From Vulcanimicrobium alpinum (GTDB taxonomy: Bacteria > Vulcanimicrobiota > Vulcanimicrobiia > Vulcanimicrobiales > Vulcanimicrobiaceae), in contig NZ_AP025523.1 in NCBI RefSeq assembly GCF_027923555.1, positions 2,484,484-2,548,483 of the forward strand: a DNA stretch of 64,000 bases, in the 5' to 3' direction. Each line of letters begins with the position of its first letter. The stretch's first letter is position 1. The translations under genes were made by a program, and so were the position numbers. Shown in pieces: positions 17,620 to 26,798 of the stretch. The notes under the pieces are model-generated. The model saw only the letters and a list, made by a program, of their open reading frames with translations, did not search any database and was not told the DNA's origin.

Positions 17620-19797
17620 ATGAATCAGCCGATCGTCGTCCGTTCCGAAAACTCGCCCGTCGTCCCGGAGAGCGACCTCAACCCGTCATTCGCGCCCGGC
17701 GAGACCATCGAGCCGTTTCTGGCGATTCTCGCGCGGCGCCGCCTGCTCGTCGCGGGGATCTTCAGCATCACGCTGGCGCTCGTCGCCATTCTGTCGATGC
17801 TCGCCCCGAAAGCGTATACGACGCATCTGACCCTCCTTGCCGGCGGCGGATCGGCCCCCACCGACAGTTCCGCTCAGCAGGGCCAGACATCGCTTCCTGT
17901 CCTCAACGCGTTGCTGGCGGCTTCCAACGCGCAGTCGTCGGAGACGTTCGTCGAGATGTTCGGCGAAAGTCCGGTGCTGAATCGGACGATTCAAACCCTG
18001 CGTCTGAATGCGACGCCCGCGGATCTGTCTTCGCACATCATGGCGAAGTCGCTGCCGGGAACCCCGATCGTCGATCTCGCCGTCACCTGGAACGACCCGC
18101 GCGAGTCGGCACGCATCGCGAACGGCTTGGCCGGGGCCTTGGTCGCGACGCGCCGCGGGATGGTCACGAAACAGGCCGACGCGGTCATTACGGAGATCAC
18201 CGCGCAGCTCGGACCTGCTGAAACCGCCCTTCACGACGCGACGAACCGGCTGGCGGCGTTCCAGGCCCGTGTCGGTGTCGCAGACGCGGCGACGCAGACG
18301 CAGAGCACGCTGGCGGCTGCCGCAGCACTCGAACAGAAGGCCGCCCTCGCACAAGTTGATGCAAAGCAGGCCGCCGCTTCACTTCGCGTCGTCGAGGGCG
18401 AGCTGGCGCGCACGCCGTCACTGATCGCCGCGGGCGGCTCGTCGCAGCCGAACCCGGTCGCGGCGCAGCTCCGCACGCAGCTCGCGCAAACCGACGTGCA
18501 GCTGCAGACGCTGCTCAAGCAATATACCGAAGAGCATCCGAGCGTCAAAGCGTTGCGCGAGCAGCGAACGCAAATTCTCAAGCAGCTCGCCACCGTCCCG
18601 GCGACGGTCGTCGCCGCACGCAATACGATGGCGAACCCTGCCGCGCAGCAATTGGCTCAGCAGCGTTCGACGCTGCGGGCGCAGATTGCAGCCGATCAGG
18701 CCCAGCTCACGACGGTGCGCGGACAGCTCGGCGACATCGAGGCCAAGATTCGCACGCTTCCGGCGCAAACGCAGCGGCTTGCCGAGTTGGACCGCAAGGC
18801 GAAGATGGCCGAATTCGTGTATGCCGCACTGAACCGCAAACTCAGCGACGCGACGATCGCCCGCACGACGGTGCTCACCGACGTTACGGTGATCTCACCC
18901 GCATCGGCGGGCAACGCCGCAGTCAAGCCGAACCTCCTGCTCAATCTGATCGTCGGCATGATCGTCGCTCTGATCATCGGCGTCGTGGGCGCGATCGTCT
19001 ACGACTACTTCGACCGGAGCGTGAAGACCGAGGAAGACGTCGAGGAGCGGCTCGGCCTTCCGGTGCTGACGACGGTGCCGATGCTCGGCGGCGCCAAGAA
19101 GCCCCCGGCACCGTGGGTGCGTCAAACGCTGGTCGAATCGATCCACCATCTGGTGACGTCGCTCAGGTACGCGACGAGCGCCGAACTGAAAGCGGTCGCG
19201 TTCACTAGCGCCTCGCCCGGCGACGGAAAGTCGACCGTCGCGTTGGCCACCGCCATCGAGTACGGTGCGCTGAACCCGCGTACGCTGATCGTCGACGCCG
19301 ACATGCGCTGCCCGACCATCCATGAAAAACTGGGGATGGACATCGGCAAAGGCCTCTCGGACGCGCTCGTCGGGACCGCGGCGTTCGAGGACGTGGTCCG
19401 CCCGACGAAACACGCCGGCCTCGACGTCGTAACGAGCGGTACGGTGACGGCGAACCCCGTGGGGCTGCTGCAGTCCGCCGCCTTCGACGCGTTCGTCGCC
19501 AAAGCGCGCAGCGCGTACGAGATGGTCGTCATCGACGCGACCGCATGCGGGCCCGTCGCCGATGCGACCCACGTGTGCGCAAAGGTCGACGGCACCGTGT
19601 TCGTCGTCGCGCGCAACGAGACCGATATCCGGGTGGCGTTCAAAGCGATGCGGCGCCTGCAGGCGTCGGGCGTGCACAACGTGCTCGGCGCCGTGCTGAA
19701 CAAAGTCGTCGCTCGACGCAACGAGTTCGGACCTTACGGCGCGCTCGCCGACGACGGATCGCGCGCGTTCCCGTTACCGCCCGCACGCAGCGCATAG
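17620..19797 (+). CDS. Polysaccharide chain-length/tyrosine-kinase protein (Wzc/EpsB-like), copy 2
   Basis: A 725-residue paralogue of the protein at 6516-8651 with the same order: Wzz domain between spans at about 42-63 and 448-468, Gln/Ala-rich coiled coil, and BY-kinase domain. Its P-loop (SASPGDGKST) is canonical, as are Walker A' (LIVDADMRCP) and Walker B (VVIDATACGP). The tail has a single Tyr (FGPYGALAD). Shared stretches such as TQLAQTDVQLQ and VTSLRYA indicate a duplication. AAGGA precedes the ATG. It lies 135 bases after the sugar transferase, where no other feature was seen. Confidence 0.88.
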   Translation: MNQPIVVRSENSPVVPESDLNPSFAPGETIEPFLAILARRRLLVAGIFSITLALVAILSMLAPKAYTTHLTLLAGGGSAPTDSSAQQGQTSLPVLNALLAASNAQSSETFVEMFGESPVLNRTIQTLRLNATPADLSSHIMAKSLPGTPIVDLAVTWNDPRESARIANGLAGALVATRRGMVTKQADAVITEITAQLGPAETALHDATNRLAAFQARVGVADAATQTQSTLAAAAALEQKAALAQVDAKQAAASLRVVEGELARTPSLIAAGGSSQPNPVAAQLRTQLAQTDVQLQTLLKQYTEEHPSVKALREQRTQILKQLATVPATVVAARNTMANPAAQQLAQQRSTLRAQIAADQAQLTTVRGQLGDIEAKIRTLPAQTQRLAELDRKAKMAEFVYAALNRKLSDATIARTTVLTDVTVISPASAGNAAVKPNLLLNLIVGMIVALIIGVVGAIVYDYFDRSVKTEEDVEERLGLPVLTTVPMLGGAKKPPAPWVRQTLVESIHHLVTSLRYATSAELKAVAFTSASPGDGKSTVALATAIEYGALNPRTLIVDADMRCPTIHEKLGMDIGKGLSDALVGTAAFEDVVRPTKHAGLDVVTSGTVTANPVGLLQSAAFDAFVAKARSAYEMVVIDATACGPVADATHVCAKVDGTVFVVARNETDIRVAFKAMRRLQASGVHNVLGAVLNKVVARRNEFGPYGALADDGSRAFPLPPARSA

Positions 19798-19860
19798 CAG
19801 GCAGTCGGGCAGGACGTCATCGCAACGGTTCAGGGCACGGCTGAGGCGACGTCTCGCTCA

Positions 19861-21447
19861 TTGCGCGCGTACGCCGGCGCGGCCCCGGCATCCGTCCTCG
19901 TCGTCGCGGCGGTCGTCCGCGCGATCGCGATGGTGCTGAGCCGCGGCAGCGTCATCGACATGGACGGCACCGAGTACGTCCGGGTCGCGCAGAACGTCGC
20001 CGCCGGTCACGGGCCGATCGGGATGCGCGGCGTTCCGATGCTGATCTTCCCGCCGCTCTTTTCCTGGCTCATCGCCGGCTTCATCCGGCTGGGCATCGAT
20101 GCGCAAACGGCGGCGCTCGGGATCGTGTTCGTCGCCGGCGTCGCGTTCGCGGGCGTCCTCTATACGCTCGGCACGACGCTGTACGGTCACCGCGCGGGTC
20201 TCTACGCCGGGCTCATCGCTGCGGTCTTGCCCGCGTGCGTCTCGACGTCGACGACCATCATCGCCGAAGCGCCGTTCTCAGTCTGCGCGGCCGCGGGGGT
20301 CCTCGCGCTCCTGCACGCCGTGCGCCGGCCGTCGCTCCGCATCGCCGCTTTGTGCGGCAGCGTGTTCGGAATCGCCTACCTCTTCCGACCCGAAGGATTG
20401 CTCTTCGCCGCGACGGCGTTCGCGATCGTGCTCGTCACGACGATCGCTCGGCGCCGGCACGTGGGCGCGGCCGTGGTCCTTGCCGCATGCGCCGCCGTAG
20501 CGACGATTCCGGCGCTGATCAACACGTACGAAGCGACAGGACGCGCGACGCTCGAAGGAAAGTCGTCGATCAACTTTCATCTCGGCGCAGGGCTCCGCAC
20601 CGGTGCGCCGTATCTGGCGGTCGCCGACGCGGTCGACGGCGCGGGACATCCCGTCGGGCCGGAGATCGATCCGCGCTTCTACTCCGCGCGCCAGCCGCCG
20701 CCGCGCGTCCCGGCCGGCGAAGCGCTCGGACTGATTGCCGGCGCGGCGATCCGTCACGTGCGCGACGTCGTCGCGGCCTTCGCTTCGCGGGAATACGGCT
20801 TCGGATTGCTCGCGCTCGCCGCGGCGGCCGGTCTCGCGGCGGGACCCTGGTCGCGCTCAAGATTCGGCGACGAACTCGTGTTGATCGCCTACGTCGTCGC
20901 AGCCTACGTCGCCCTTGCCGGCGTGTGGCATTTCTGGCCGCGCTATGCGGCGATCTTTCTCCCCGCCGCGATCTGCTGGGCGGCGCGCGGGGTCGCGGTG
21001 TTCGGCCGCTTCCGCGTCCGCATGCTCCCCGACGCGGGCCTCGTGCTGCTCTCCGTCCTGCTGCTCGGATCGCTGGCGGTCGACGTCGCGGACGCGCGCG
21101 AAAACGGACCCGCGCTGGAGCGGGTCGCTGGCGCCTGGATCGGCGCGCACCGCAGAGACGCCTTCGTCATGGACGTCGGCTCGCAGGCCGCGTTCTACGC
21201 CGGCGGGACGTGGTGGCCGATGCCGTACGGGGACGAAGGCGCGGCGGCGCGCTTCATCACGTCGCTGCATCCCGCGTACGTGATCGTCGACTCGTCGCGC
21301 GCCAACGACTTTCCGCCGCTGCGGCACTGGTTCGAGCGGGGCATTCCCCCGGCATTCGCCGAGCGCGCGAACGCGGTCTCGAGCGGCGGCCGCACGATGA
21401 CGATCTACCGCTGGCGCGGCACGCCGCCCGGCGTTGCGCGGCGCTGA
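19861..21447 (+). CDS. Multispan membrane glycosyltransferase (PMT/ArnT-like, GT39/GT83 fold)
   Basis: Integral membrane protein of 528 residues with about 11 hydrophobic segments. The first periplasmic loop contains the acidic motif DMDGTEYVRVAQN, which in this superfamily holds the catalytic Asp and uses polyprenyl-phosphate sugars. A soluble C-terminal part follows (VIVDSSRANDFPPL). The only early start in frame is TTG at 19861. It probably transfers a sugar to a glycan or protein outside the membrane as part of the exopolysaccharide locus. Confidence in the superfamily is good, in substrate none. Confidence 0.75.
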   Translation: MRAYAGAAPASVLVVAAVVRAIAMVLSRGSVIDMDGTEYVRVAQNVAAGHGPIGMRGVPMLIFPPLFSWLIAGFIRLGIDAQTAALGIVFVAGVAFAGVLYTLGTTLYGHRAGLYAGLIAAVLPACVSTSTTIIAEAPFSVCAAAGVLALLHAVRRPSLRIAALCGSVFGIAYLFRPEGLLFAATAFAIVLVTTIARRRHVGAAVVLAACAAVATIPALINTYEATGRATLEGKSSINFHLGAGLRTGAPYLAVADAVDGAGHPVGPEIDPRFYSARQPPPRVPAGEALGLIAGAAIRHVRDVVAAFASREYGFGLLALAAAAGLAAGPWSRSRFGDELVLIAYVVAAYVALAGVWHFWPRYAAIFLPAAICWAARGVAVFGRFRVRMLPDAGLVLLSVLLLGSLAVDVADARENGPALERVAGAWIGAHRRDAFVMDVGSQAAFYAGGTWWPMPYGDEGAAARFITSLHPAYVIVDSSRANDFPPLRHWFERGIPPAFAERANAVSSGGRTMTIYRWRGTPPGVARR

Positions 21448-21451
21448 GGGC

Positions 21452-21619
21452 TCACCCTCTGCGGTGGCCCAGATGCCACCCGTGCAGTTCGCACGGGTAC
21501 GGCGCGAGCCGCACGCTGGTCTTCGGGATCGCGCGCTCGGCGAGCTTCTTCGTCGCGAACGACCTCTTCGGCGCGCCGTTCTTGTTGTAGCAGCTGCGCG
21601 CGCCCCCGCGTTTGCGCAT
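21452..21619 (-). CDS. Small Cys/His protein of 55 residues
   Basis: A short basic protein from the ATG at 21619, ending YPCELHGWHLGHRRG. One Cys near the N-terminus (GARSCYNKNG) and C..H..WH..H at the C-terminus could form a single metal site, as in small zinc-ribbon-like proteins found in many bacteria. The middle (KRSFATKKLAERAI) would be helical. It lies on the minus strand in the 210-base gap between two plus-strand genes, which argues that it is real. Function unknown. Confidence 0.55.
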   Translation of the reverse strand: MRKRGGARSCYNKNGAPKRSFATKKLAERAIPKTSVRLAPYPCELHGWHLGHRRG

Positions 21620-21657
21620 ACGCTGGGTTCGTTCCACGACGCGGCGAAGCAGCCCCG

Positions 21658-22884
21658 GTGACCGCCGCATCGCTCGCCCGTCCGTGGAATCTGCGCGGGG
21701 TTTCCTGGATGGCGGTCGCGCACGGTGCGAGCGATCTGTATTCCGGGATCCTGCCGTTCGTCATCTACTACGACGTCGCGCGAGCCGGGCTGCCGGCGTG
21801 GTGTCAGGGGACGCTCGCGTTCGTCTGGTATCTGACGAGTTCGATCGCGCAGCCGATCGTCGGCGCCTACGGCGATCGGCGCGGGCGCTGGTGGTTCTTG
21901 CCGGCGTCGGTCGCGCTGACGGCGGCGGCGATCTCGCTCGCGCCGGCGGCCGGATCGATCGCGTTGCTGAGCGCGTGCGTCGTCCTCGGCGGACTCGGCT
22001 CGGCGGTGATGCATCCGGAGGCCGGCCGGTACTCGACCTTACTCGGCGGCGACCGGCGCGCGTCGGCGATCTCGATCTTTCAGATCGGCGGTCAGGTCGG
22101 CTACGGAATCGGGCCGACGATCGCCGCGGTGCTGCTCGCGCACGGCGGACCGGCGACGGTGGTCGCGATGGCACTCCCCGGCGTTGCGGCGGCGCTCGGC
22201 GTCGCCACCGTGCTCCCGGGGCTCGCGCGCAGCGTCGGTGCGCACGCGCCGCGCGCGTCGCAGGGGCACGACGGTGAGAACGCGCGCATCGACCGGTTCG
22301 CCGTTGCGCTGCTGGTCTGCAGCACGGCGCTGCGCTATCTCACCGGCGCCGCCTTCGCCTACTATCTCCCCAACCTGCTCGTCGCGCGCGGCGTCGCGCT
22401 CACGCAAGCGGGGGTCGTCGTCACCGCGTTTCTGATCGCCGCGGCGGCCGGACTCTACCTCGGCGGTGCGGCCGCCGACCGTTTCGGGCACGCACGCGTC
22501 GCGATCGCGGGCCTCGTCCTCGCGGTCCCTCCGCTGCTGCTCGCGCTCGCATCGCATGGGATCGTCGCGGTCGCGGCGCTGCTGGCCGGAAGCGTGCTGC
22601 TCTCGGTCCAGAACGCGCCCGGCGTCGCGCTCGCGCAGACGCTGCTGCCGCGCCGTCCGGGGACGGCGCTGGGACTGATGAACGGCGTCGCGTTCGGGAT
22701 CGGTTCGGCCGGCGTCGCGCTGATCGGCGTCATCGTGACGCGCGCGGGCGCCGACGTCGCGCTCGCCGTCGTCTCGATCGCGCCGCTGCTCGCGGCGTGC
22801 GCGTACGCGATCGTCGCGCGCCGCACCCGAAGCGGTTCCAGCGGCGCCCCGCTTTCGCGGCAGGACACGACCACCCGACCGTGA
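21658..22884 (+). CDS. MFS transporter (Fsr/fosmidomycin-resistance-like)
   Basis: Major-facilitator exporter of 408 residues with about 12 spans. The N-terminus WMAVAHGASDLYSGILPFVI and the loop GAYGDRRGRWWF (motif A-like) resemble the Fsr subgroup. LGGLGSAVMHPEAGRY after span 4 is also typical of Fsr proteins (the HP motif). Start GTG at 21658. The substrate is unknown. The C-terminal tail is Ser/Arg rich and probably cytoplasmic. Confidence 0.8.
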   Translation: MTAASLARPWNLRGVSWMAVAHGASDLYSGILPFVIYYDVARAGLPAWCQGTLAFVWYLTSSIAQPIVGAYGDRRGRWWFLPASVALTAAAISLAPAAGSIALLSACVVLGGLGSAVMHPEAGRYSTLLGGDRRASAISIFQIGGQVGYGIGPTIAAVLLAHGGPATVVAMALPGVAAALGVATVLPGLARSVGAHAPRASQGHDGENARIDRFAVALLVCSTALRYLTGAAFAYYLPNLLVARGVALTQAGVVVTAFLIAAAAGLYLGGAAADRFGHARVAIAGLVLAVPPLLLALASHGIVAVAALLAGSVLLSVQNAPGVALAQTLLPRRPGTALGLMNGVAFGIGSAGVALIGVIVTRAGADVALAVVSIAPLLAACAYAIVARRTRSGSSGAPLSRQDTTTRP

Positions 22885-22924
22885 AGCATCGGCGACCTCT
22901 CACGTAACGCAAGGAGGGCTGCGG

Positions 22925-24955
22925 ATGCAGGACATCTCGCGCCTCAGGAACGTCGCCATCGTCGGGCCGCATCATGCCGGCAAGACGACGCTGGTCGAGG
23001 CCTTGCTCGCACACTGCGGGGCGATCCCGCGGAGGGGGTCCGTCCGCGACGGGACGACGACCACCGACTGCGAGCCCGAAGCGATCGACCACCTCCAATC
23101 CGTCTGCGTCGGTTTCGCGCACGCGAACTGCGTCGACGTCGACCTCAACCTCGTCGACACGCCGGGATTCGTCGACTTCTTCGAAGAGACCAAGACGGTG
23201 CTGAGCGCGGTGGACGCCGCGGTAGTCGTCATCGATGCCGAACCCGGCCGCGTCGCCCAAACGGCGGCGCTGGTGGAATATCTGGAGATGCGCGCAATGC
23301 CGCATCTCTTTTTTGTGAACAAGCTCGATCGGCCGGGCGCGCAGTTCGACGCGACGCTGGCGGCGCTGCGCAGCGCGTACGGCGCGCACGTCGTCGCCAC
23401 GCACCTCCCGATCGGCAGCGGCGAAACGTTCTCCGGATACGTCGACCTCGCGTGCAGCAAAGCGTTCGGGAGCAACGGCACGGTCGAAGAGATTCCGATC
23501 CCGACGGCGCTCGAAGGCGCGGCCGCCGCGCAGCGCACGACGCTGCTCGAAGCGCTCGCCGATTTCGACGACACGCTCCTCGAGGAACTGCTCGAAGGGC
23601 AGACGCCGACGCAGGACGAGATCGATCGGGATCTGTGCGAAGACTGCTCGCACGACCAGATCGTCCCCGTGCTCGTCGGCAGCGCGGAGAAAGGGTTCGG
23701 CGTCTGGCCGCTGGTCGACGCGATCGCGCGGCTCTTCCCCTCGCCGGCGACCGAACCGCGCCGCGACGTCGACGGACGCCCCGTCGTTCCGCGCGACGAC
23801 GGCGCGGTCGTCGCCCAAGTCTGCAAGACGATCATGCACCCGCAGCAAGGCAAACTCTCCGTCGTGCGCGTCTTCACCGGGACGCTCACGCCGTCGAGCA
23901 CGATCGTCGACGCGTCGCGCGGCAACGCGCCGGTCCGGCTCTCCGGGATGGCGCGCCTCTTCGGCAAGAAGCAGGAACCGGTGACATCGGCCGGCCCGGG
24001 CGCGATCGTCGCGCTCGCGCGGCTCGAGGGCGTCGGCACCGGCGACACGCTGGCCTCGCCGAACGCCGGCGTGCTGATGCCGACCGTACCGCTCGCCGAA
24101 CCCTCGTTCGCGGTCGCGATCGCGCCGAAGCAGCGGCTCGACGAAGCGAAGCTCTCGCAGGCGCTCGCGCGTCTGCTCGACGAGGATCCGGCGTTGCGCG
24201 TCGCGCGCGCCGAATTCACCAACGAACTGCAATTGCTCGGCAACGGCGAGACCCACGTGACCACGGCGACCGAACGGCTCGCGCGCAAATACAACGTCGA
24301 CGTCACGACCCATCCGCCCTCGATCGCGTACCGCGAGACGATCCAGTCGCCGACGGAGATCCACTCGCGCTACAAGCATCAGACCGGCGGGCACGGACAG
24401 TTTGCCGACGTGCACCTGCGCTTCGAGCCGCGCGCACGCGGATCGGGCGTGACGTTCGCCGAGACGATCGTCGGCGGCGTGGTGCCGCGTCAGTTCTTCC
24501 CGGCGGTCGAAAAAGGCGTGCGCGAAGCGCTCGCGAGCGGCGGCCCGCACGGGTTTCCGGTAACGGATCTGCACGTGACGCTCTTCGACGGCGCGTTTCA
24601 CGACGTCGACTCGAGCGAAGCCTCGTTCAAGACTGCGTCGGGGATGGCGGTGCGCGAAGCGCTGCAGAAACTCGGCACGGTGGTGCTCGAGCCGCTCATG
24701 CGCGTCGAGACGACGGTGCCGTCGACGACGATGTCGGCAGCGGTCTCGCAGCTCACCGCCAAGCGCGGGCAGATCCTGGGCTTCGAACCGGCCGAAAAAA
24801 CCGGCTGGGACCGCATCATCGCGCTCGTCCCGCAAGCCGAACTCGGACGCTACGCGACGGAACTGCGCACCGCCACCGCGGGCCTGGGGACGTACGCTGC
24901 ACGCCACGAGCGCTTCGAGATCGCTCCCGAGCGCGCCGTCGAGGCGCCCGCATAG
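22925..24955 (+). CDS. Elongation factor G-like GTPase
   Basis: A 676-residue translational GTPase of the EF-G superfamily. G1 GPHHAGKTT (about residues 14-22), G3 LVDTPGFVDF and G4 NKLDRPGAQF are intact. Domain II (KLSVVRVFTGTL), III (SFAVAIAPKQRLDEAKLSQAL), IV (SRYKHQTGGHGQFADVHLRF) and V follow. It is shorter than canonical EF-G (about 700) and away from ribosomal genes, matching the EF-G-like (EF-G2) group seen as a second copy in many bacteria. An excellent AAGGAGG site precedes the ATG at 22925. Confidence 0.88.
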   Translation: MQDISRLRNVAIVGPHHAGKTTLVEALLAHCGAIPRRGSVRDGTTTTDCEPEAIDHLQSVCVGFAHANCVDVDLNLVDTPGFVDFFEETKTVLSAVDAAVVVIDAEPGRVAQTAALVEYLEMRAMPHLFFVNKLDRPGAQFDATLAALRSAYGAHVVATHLPIGSGETFSGYVDLACSKAFGSNGTVEEIPIPTALEGAAAAQRTTLLEALADFDDTLLEELLEGQTPTQDEIDRDLCEDCSHDQIVPVLVGSAEKGFGVWPLVDAIARLFPSPATEPRRDVDGRPVVPRDDGAVVAQVCKTIMHPQQGKLSVVRVFTGTLTPSSTIVDASRGNAPVRLSGMARLFGKKQEPVTSAGPGAIVALARLEGVGTGDTLASPNAGVLMPTVPLAEPSFAVAIAPKQRLDEAKLSQALARLLDEDPALRVARAEFTNELQLLGNGETHVTTATERLARKYNVDVTTHPPSIAYRETIQSPTEIHSRYKHQTGGHGQFADVHLRFEPRARGSGVTFAETIVGGVVPRQFFPAVEKGVREALASGGPHGFPVTDLHVTLFDGAFHDVDSSEASFKTASGMAVREALQKLGTVVLEPLMRVETTVPSTTMSAAVSQLTAKRGQILGFEPAEKTGWDRIIALVPQAELGRYATELRTATAGLGTYAARHERFEIAPERAVEAPA

Positions 24956-25050
24956 ACGCATCTGCGGGCCGAAGCGCGTCCGGCGCTTCGGCTCGCGCGT
25001 CCGACGCATCCCGCCCGATCGCGGAGTGTCCCGCACATCGAGCGCTCGTC

Positions 25051-25320
25051 GTGCTCGGTGAGAAGTGGAAGCTGCTCGTGATCATCGAACTCGGCAAGCG
25101 CGACTGGATGCGTTTCGGCGAGCTGCAGCATGCGCTCTCCGGGATCAATCAGAAAGTGCTGACGTCGGCGCTGCGCGGGCTCGAGCGCGACGGGATCGTC
25201 AAGCGCGTCGCATATGCCGAGCTCCCTCCCCGCGTCGAATACGCGCTGACCGAGCGCGGGCTCGGAGCCTTGGACGTCGTGCGCGCGCTGCATTCTTGGG
25301 CAGAACTCAGCGGACTTTAA
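25051..25320 (+). CDS. HxlR-family transcription regulator with unclear start
   Basis: Winged-helix regulator of the HxlR family: LGEKWKLLVIIELG, RFGELQHALSGINQKVL, LRGLERDGIVKRVAY and PPRVEYALTERG. Family similarity begins upstream with the redox-type Cys of AECPAHRALVVLG, at about base 25018. In this frame there is no ATG, GTG or TTG from inside the EF-G-like gene down to the GTG at 25051, so the given start is the only canonical one and would cut off the first helix. A rare start (ATC at 25018 or ATA at 24952), a sequence error or translation coupled to the EF-G-like gene could explain this. Confidence 0.65.
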   Translation: MLGEKWKLLVIIELGKRDWMRFGELQHALSGINQKVLTSALRGLERDGIVKRVAYAELPPRVEYALTERGLGALDVVRALHSWAELSGL

Positions 25321-25437
25321 TCCGATCTTCAGCGCTCGGCGCAACCTCGCGCGCGTTCCGTCGGCGATAGCGCTGGTGCCGTCGGCGATCCCGGGTACAC
25401 AGCGGATCACATCATTCGCCGTCCCTGGGAGGTCGCC

Positions 25438-25923
25438 GTGCGCATTCATTCCGTCTCACCGTCGCGCATCGTACGTGCGCTGCTTTTCTGCGTTCCCTTC
25501 GTCGTCGCCGCCGGCTGCGGCGGCGGCGGCGCGAGTTCCGGCACCGGTGCCGTTCCGATCAGCAACGGATTGTGCGATCCCGGCACGGCCGTTCAACTCG
25601 CGCGTCCGAGCAGCGGGCAGTTCGGCGTCTCGACCGGGACGGGGGTGATCGAGATCGTCGCCAACGGCAATAGCAACAATCTGTATTCCAGCTACACGAT
25701 GTACGACGTCATCCTGCAGAGCAATTTCGGCCAGCAGATCGTGACGTCGCCGCTCAACCTCACGTCGGATCCCGGAGGTCCGAAGCCGTACGCGTCGGAC
25801 TACTACTATTCGGCGAATTTGAACGGCCAGACGCTGCAGAGCGGAGCGACGTACTCCGCATACCTGAACATCTTCAACTCGCCCTGCCAGCAGCCGTTCC
25901 CGCTGGGCTCGTTCTCGACCTGA
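25438..25923 (+). CDS. Putative secreted lipoprotein
   Basis: A 161-residue protein starting at GTG 25438 after a GGGAGG site. The signal peptide ends in the lipobox VAAGC (Cys27), followed by a Gly/Ser-rich linker and a small beta-rich domain (TGVIEIVANGNSNNLYSSY). It is likely anchored in the membrane and facing the periplasm. No family was recognised. It is convergent with the hydrolase on the other strand, with only nine bases between the stops. Confidence 0.65.
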   Translation: MRIHSVSPSRIVRALLFCVPFVVAAGCGGGGASSGTGAVPISNGLCDPGTAVQLARPSSGQFGVSTGTGVIEIVANGNSNNLYSSYTMYDVILQSNFGQQIVTSPLNLTSDPGGPKPYASDYYYSANLNGQTLQSGATYSAYLNIFNSPCQQPFPLGSFST

Positions 25924-25932
25924 TCGCGGCCT

Positions 25933-26763
25933 TCAGGTCAGCTGCGCGCACCAGCGGGTGAGCGCCGCGCTCGTCGCGCCGGGCGCTTCCCACATCGGGA
26001 GGTGCCCGACGCCGTCGAGCACGACCAGTTCGCTGCCGGCGATCCCGCGCGAGATCGCCTGCTGCGACGCGACGGAGAGGTACGTGTCTTCCGCGCCCGC
26101 GACGATCAGCGCGGGGACGTGCACGTCCTCGAGCAGATCGTCGCTCGCGACGCGCTCCTTCATCCCGCGCACCAATTGCGCGCAGCCGCGCGGGTTCTGC
26201 CGCTCCATGAGCGCGCGCAGCCGCTCCACCAGCGCGGGATGGTGCGCGTAGCAATGCGGCGCGAGATACCGCGGCAGATAGCTCTCGACCGCCGCCGCCA
26301 TCGTCCCCTCCACCGCCAAGCGCGCGGCCACGGCATCGCGGCCCGCGCCGAGTTCGCGCTGAGCGGGATCGGCGTTCGGATTCCGCGCCGCGTCCGCGGC
26401 GGTATGGCTTGCGACCAGCGCGAGCCCGGCGACGCGTTCGGCGTACATGCGGAAGAACGCGAGCGCGACGTAGCCGCCGATGGAGTGCCCGGCGACGGCA
26501 GCGCGGTCGATCGCGAGCGCGTCGAGCACGCCGGCGAGGTCGCCGGCGAGCGCCTCCATCAGCGCAGGACCGTCGCTCGGCTCCGATTCGCCGCAACCGC
26601 GCAGATCGACGGCGACGACGCGCACGCCGGCGGCGGAAAGCGCCGCCGACTGCGCCGCCCACACGCTGCGGTCGAGCGGAAACCCGTGCACGAGGACGAC
26701 GGGGACACCGCGGCCGCCGAAATCGTCGTAACCGAGCCGGCGGCCCTCGATCGTGACGTTCAT
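25933..26763 (-). CDS. Alpha/beta-fold hydrolase
   Basis: A 276-residue hydrolase with HGFPLDRSVW near the oxyanion hole, the nucleophile elbow GHSIGG, the acid in VAGAEDTYLS and the catalytic His in DGVGHLPMWEAP. Layout and length fit the large esterase/haloperoxidase-like group, so the substrate remains open. Start ATG at 26763. It follows the LolA-like gene by 35 bases on the same strand and may share its transcript. Confidence 0.85.
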   Translation of the reverse strand: MNVTIEGRRLGYDDFGGRGVPVVLVHGFPLDRSVWAAQSAALSAAGVRVVAVDLRGCGESEPSDGPALMEALAGDLAGVLDALAIDRAAVAGHSIGGYVALAFFRMYAERVAGLALVASHTAADAARNPNADPAQRELGAGRDAVAARLAVEGTMAAAVESYLPRYLAPHCYAHHPALVERLRALMERQNPRGCAQLVRGMKERVASDDLLEDVHVPALIVAGAEDTYLSVASQQAISRGIAGSELVVLDGVGHLPMWEAPGATSAALTRWCAQLT

Positions 26764-26798
26764 GGCAGCGTCGCTCGCATCGCGCGAGGGTACGCGCG

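Noticed and set aside
22730-25036. 768-codon minus-strand frame over the EF-G-like gene
   Set aside because: Shadow frame. The EF-G-like GTPase on the plus strand has all G motifs and a strong ribosome site.
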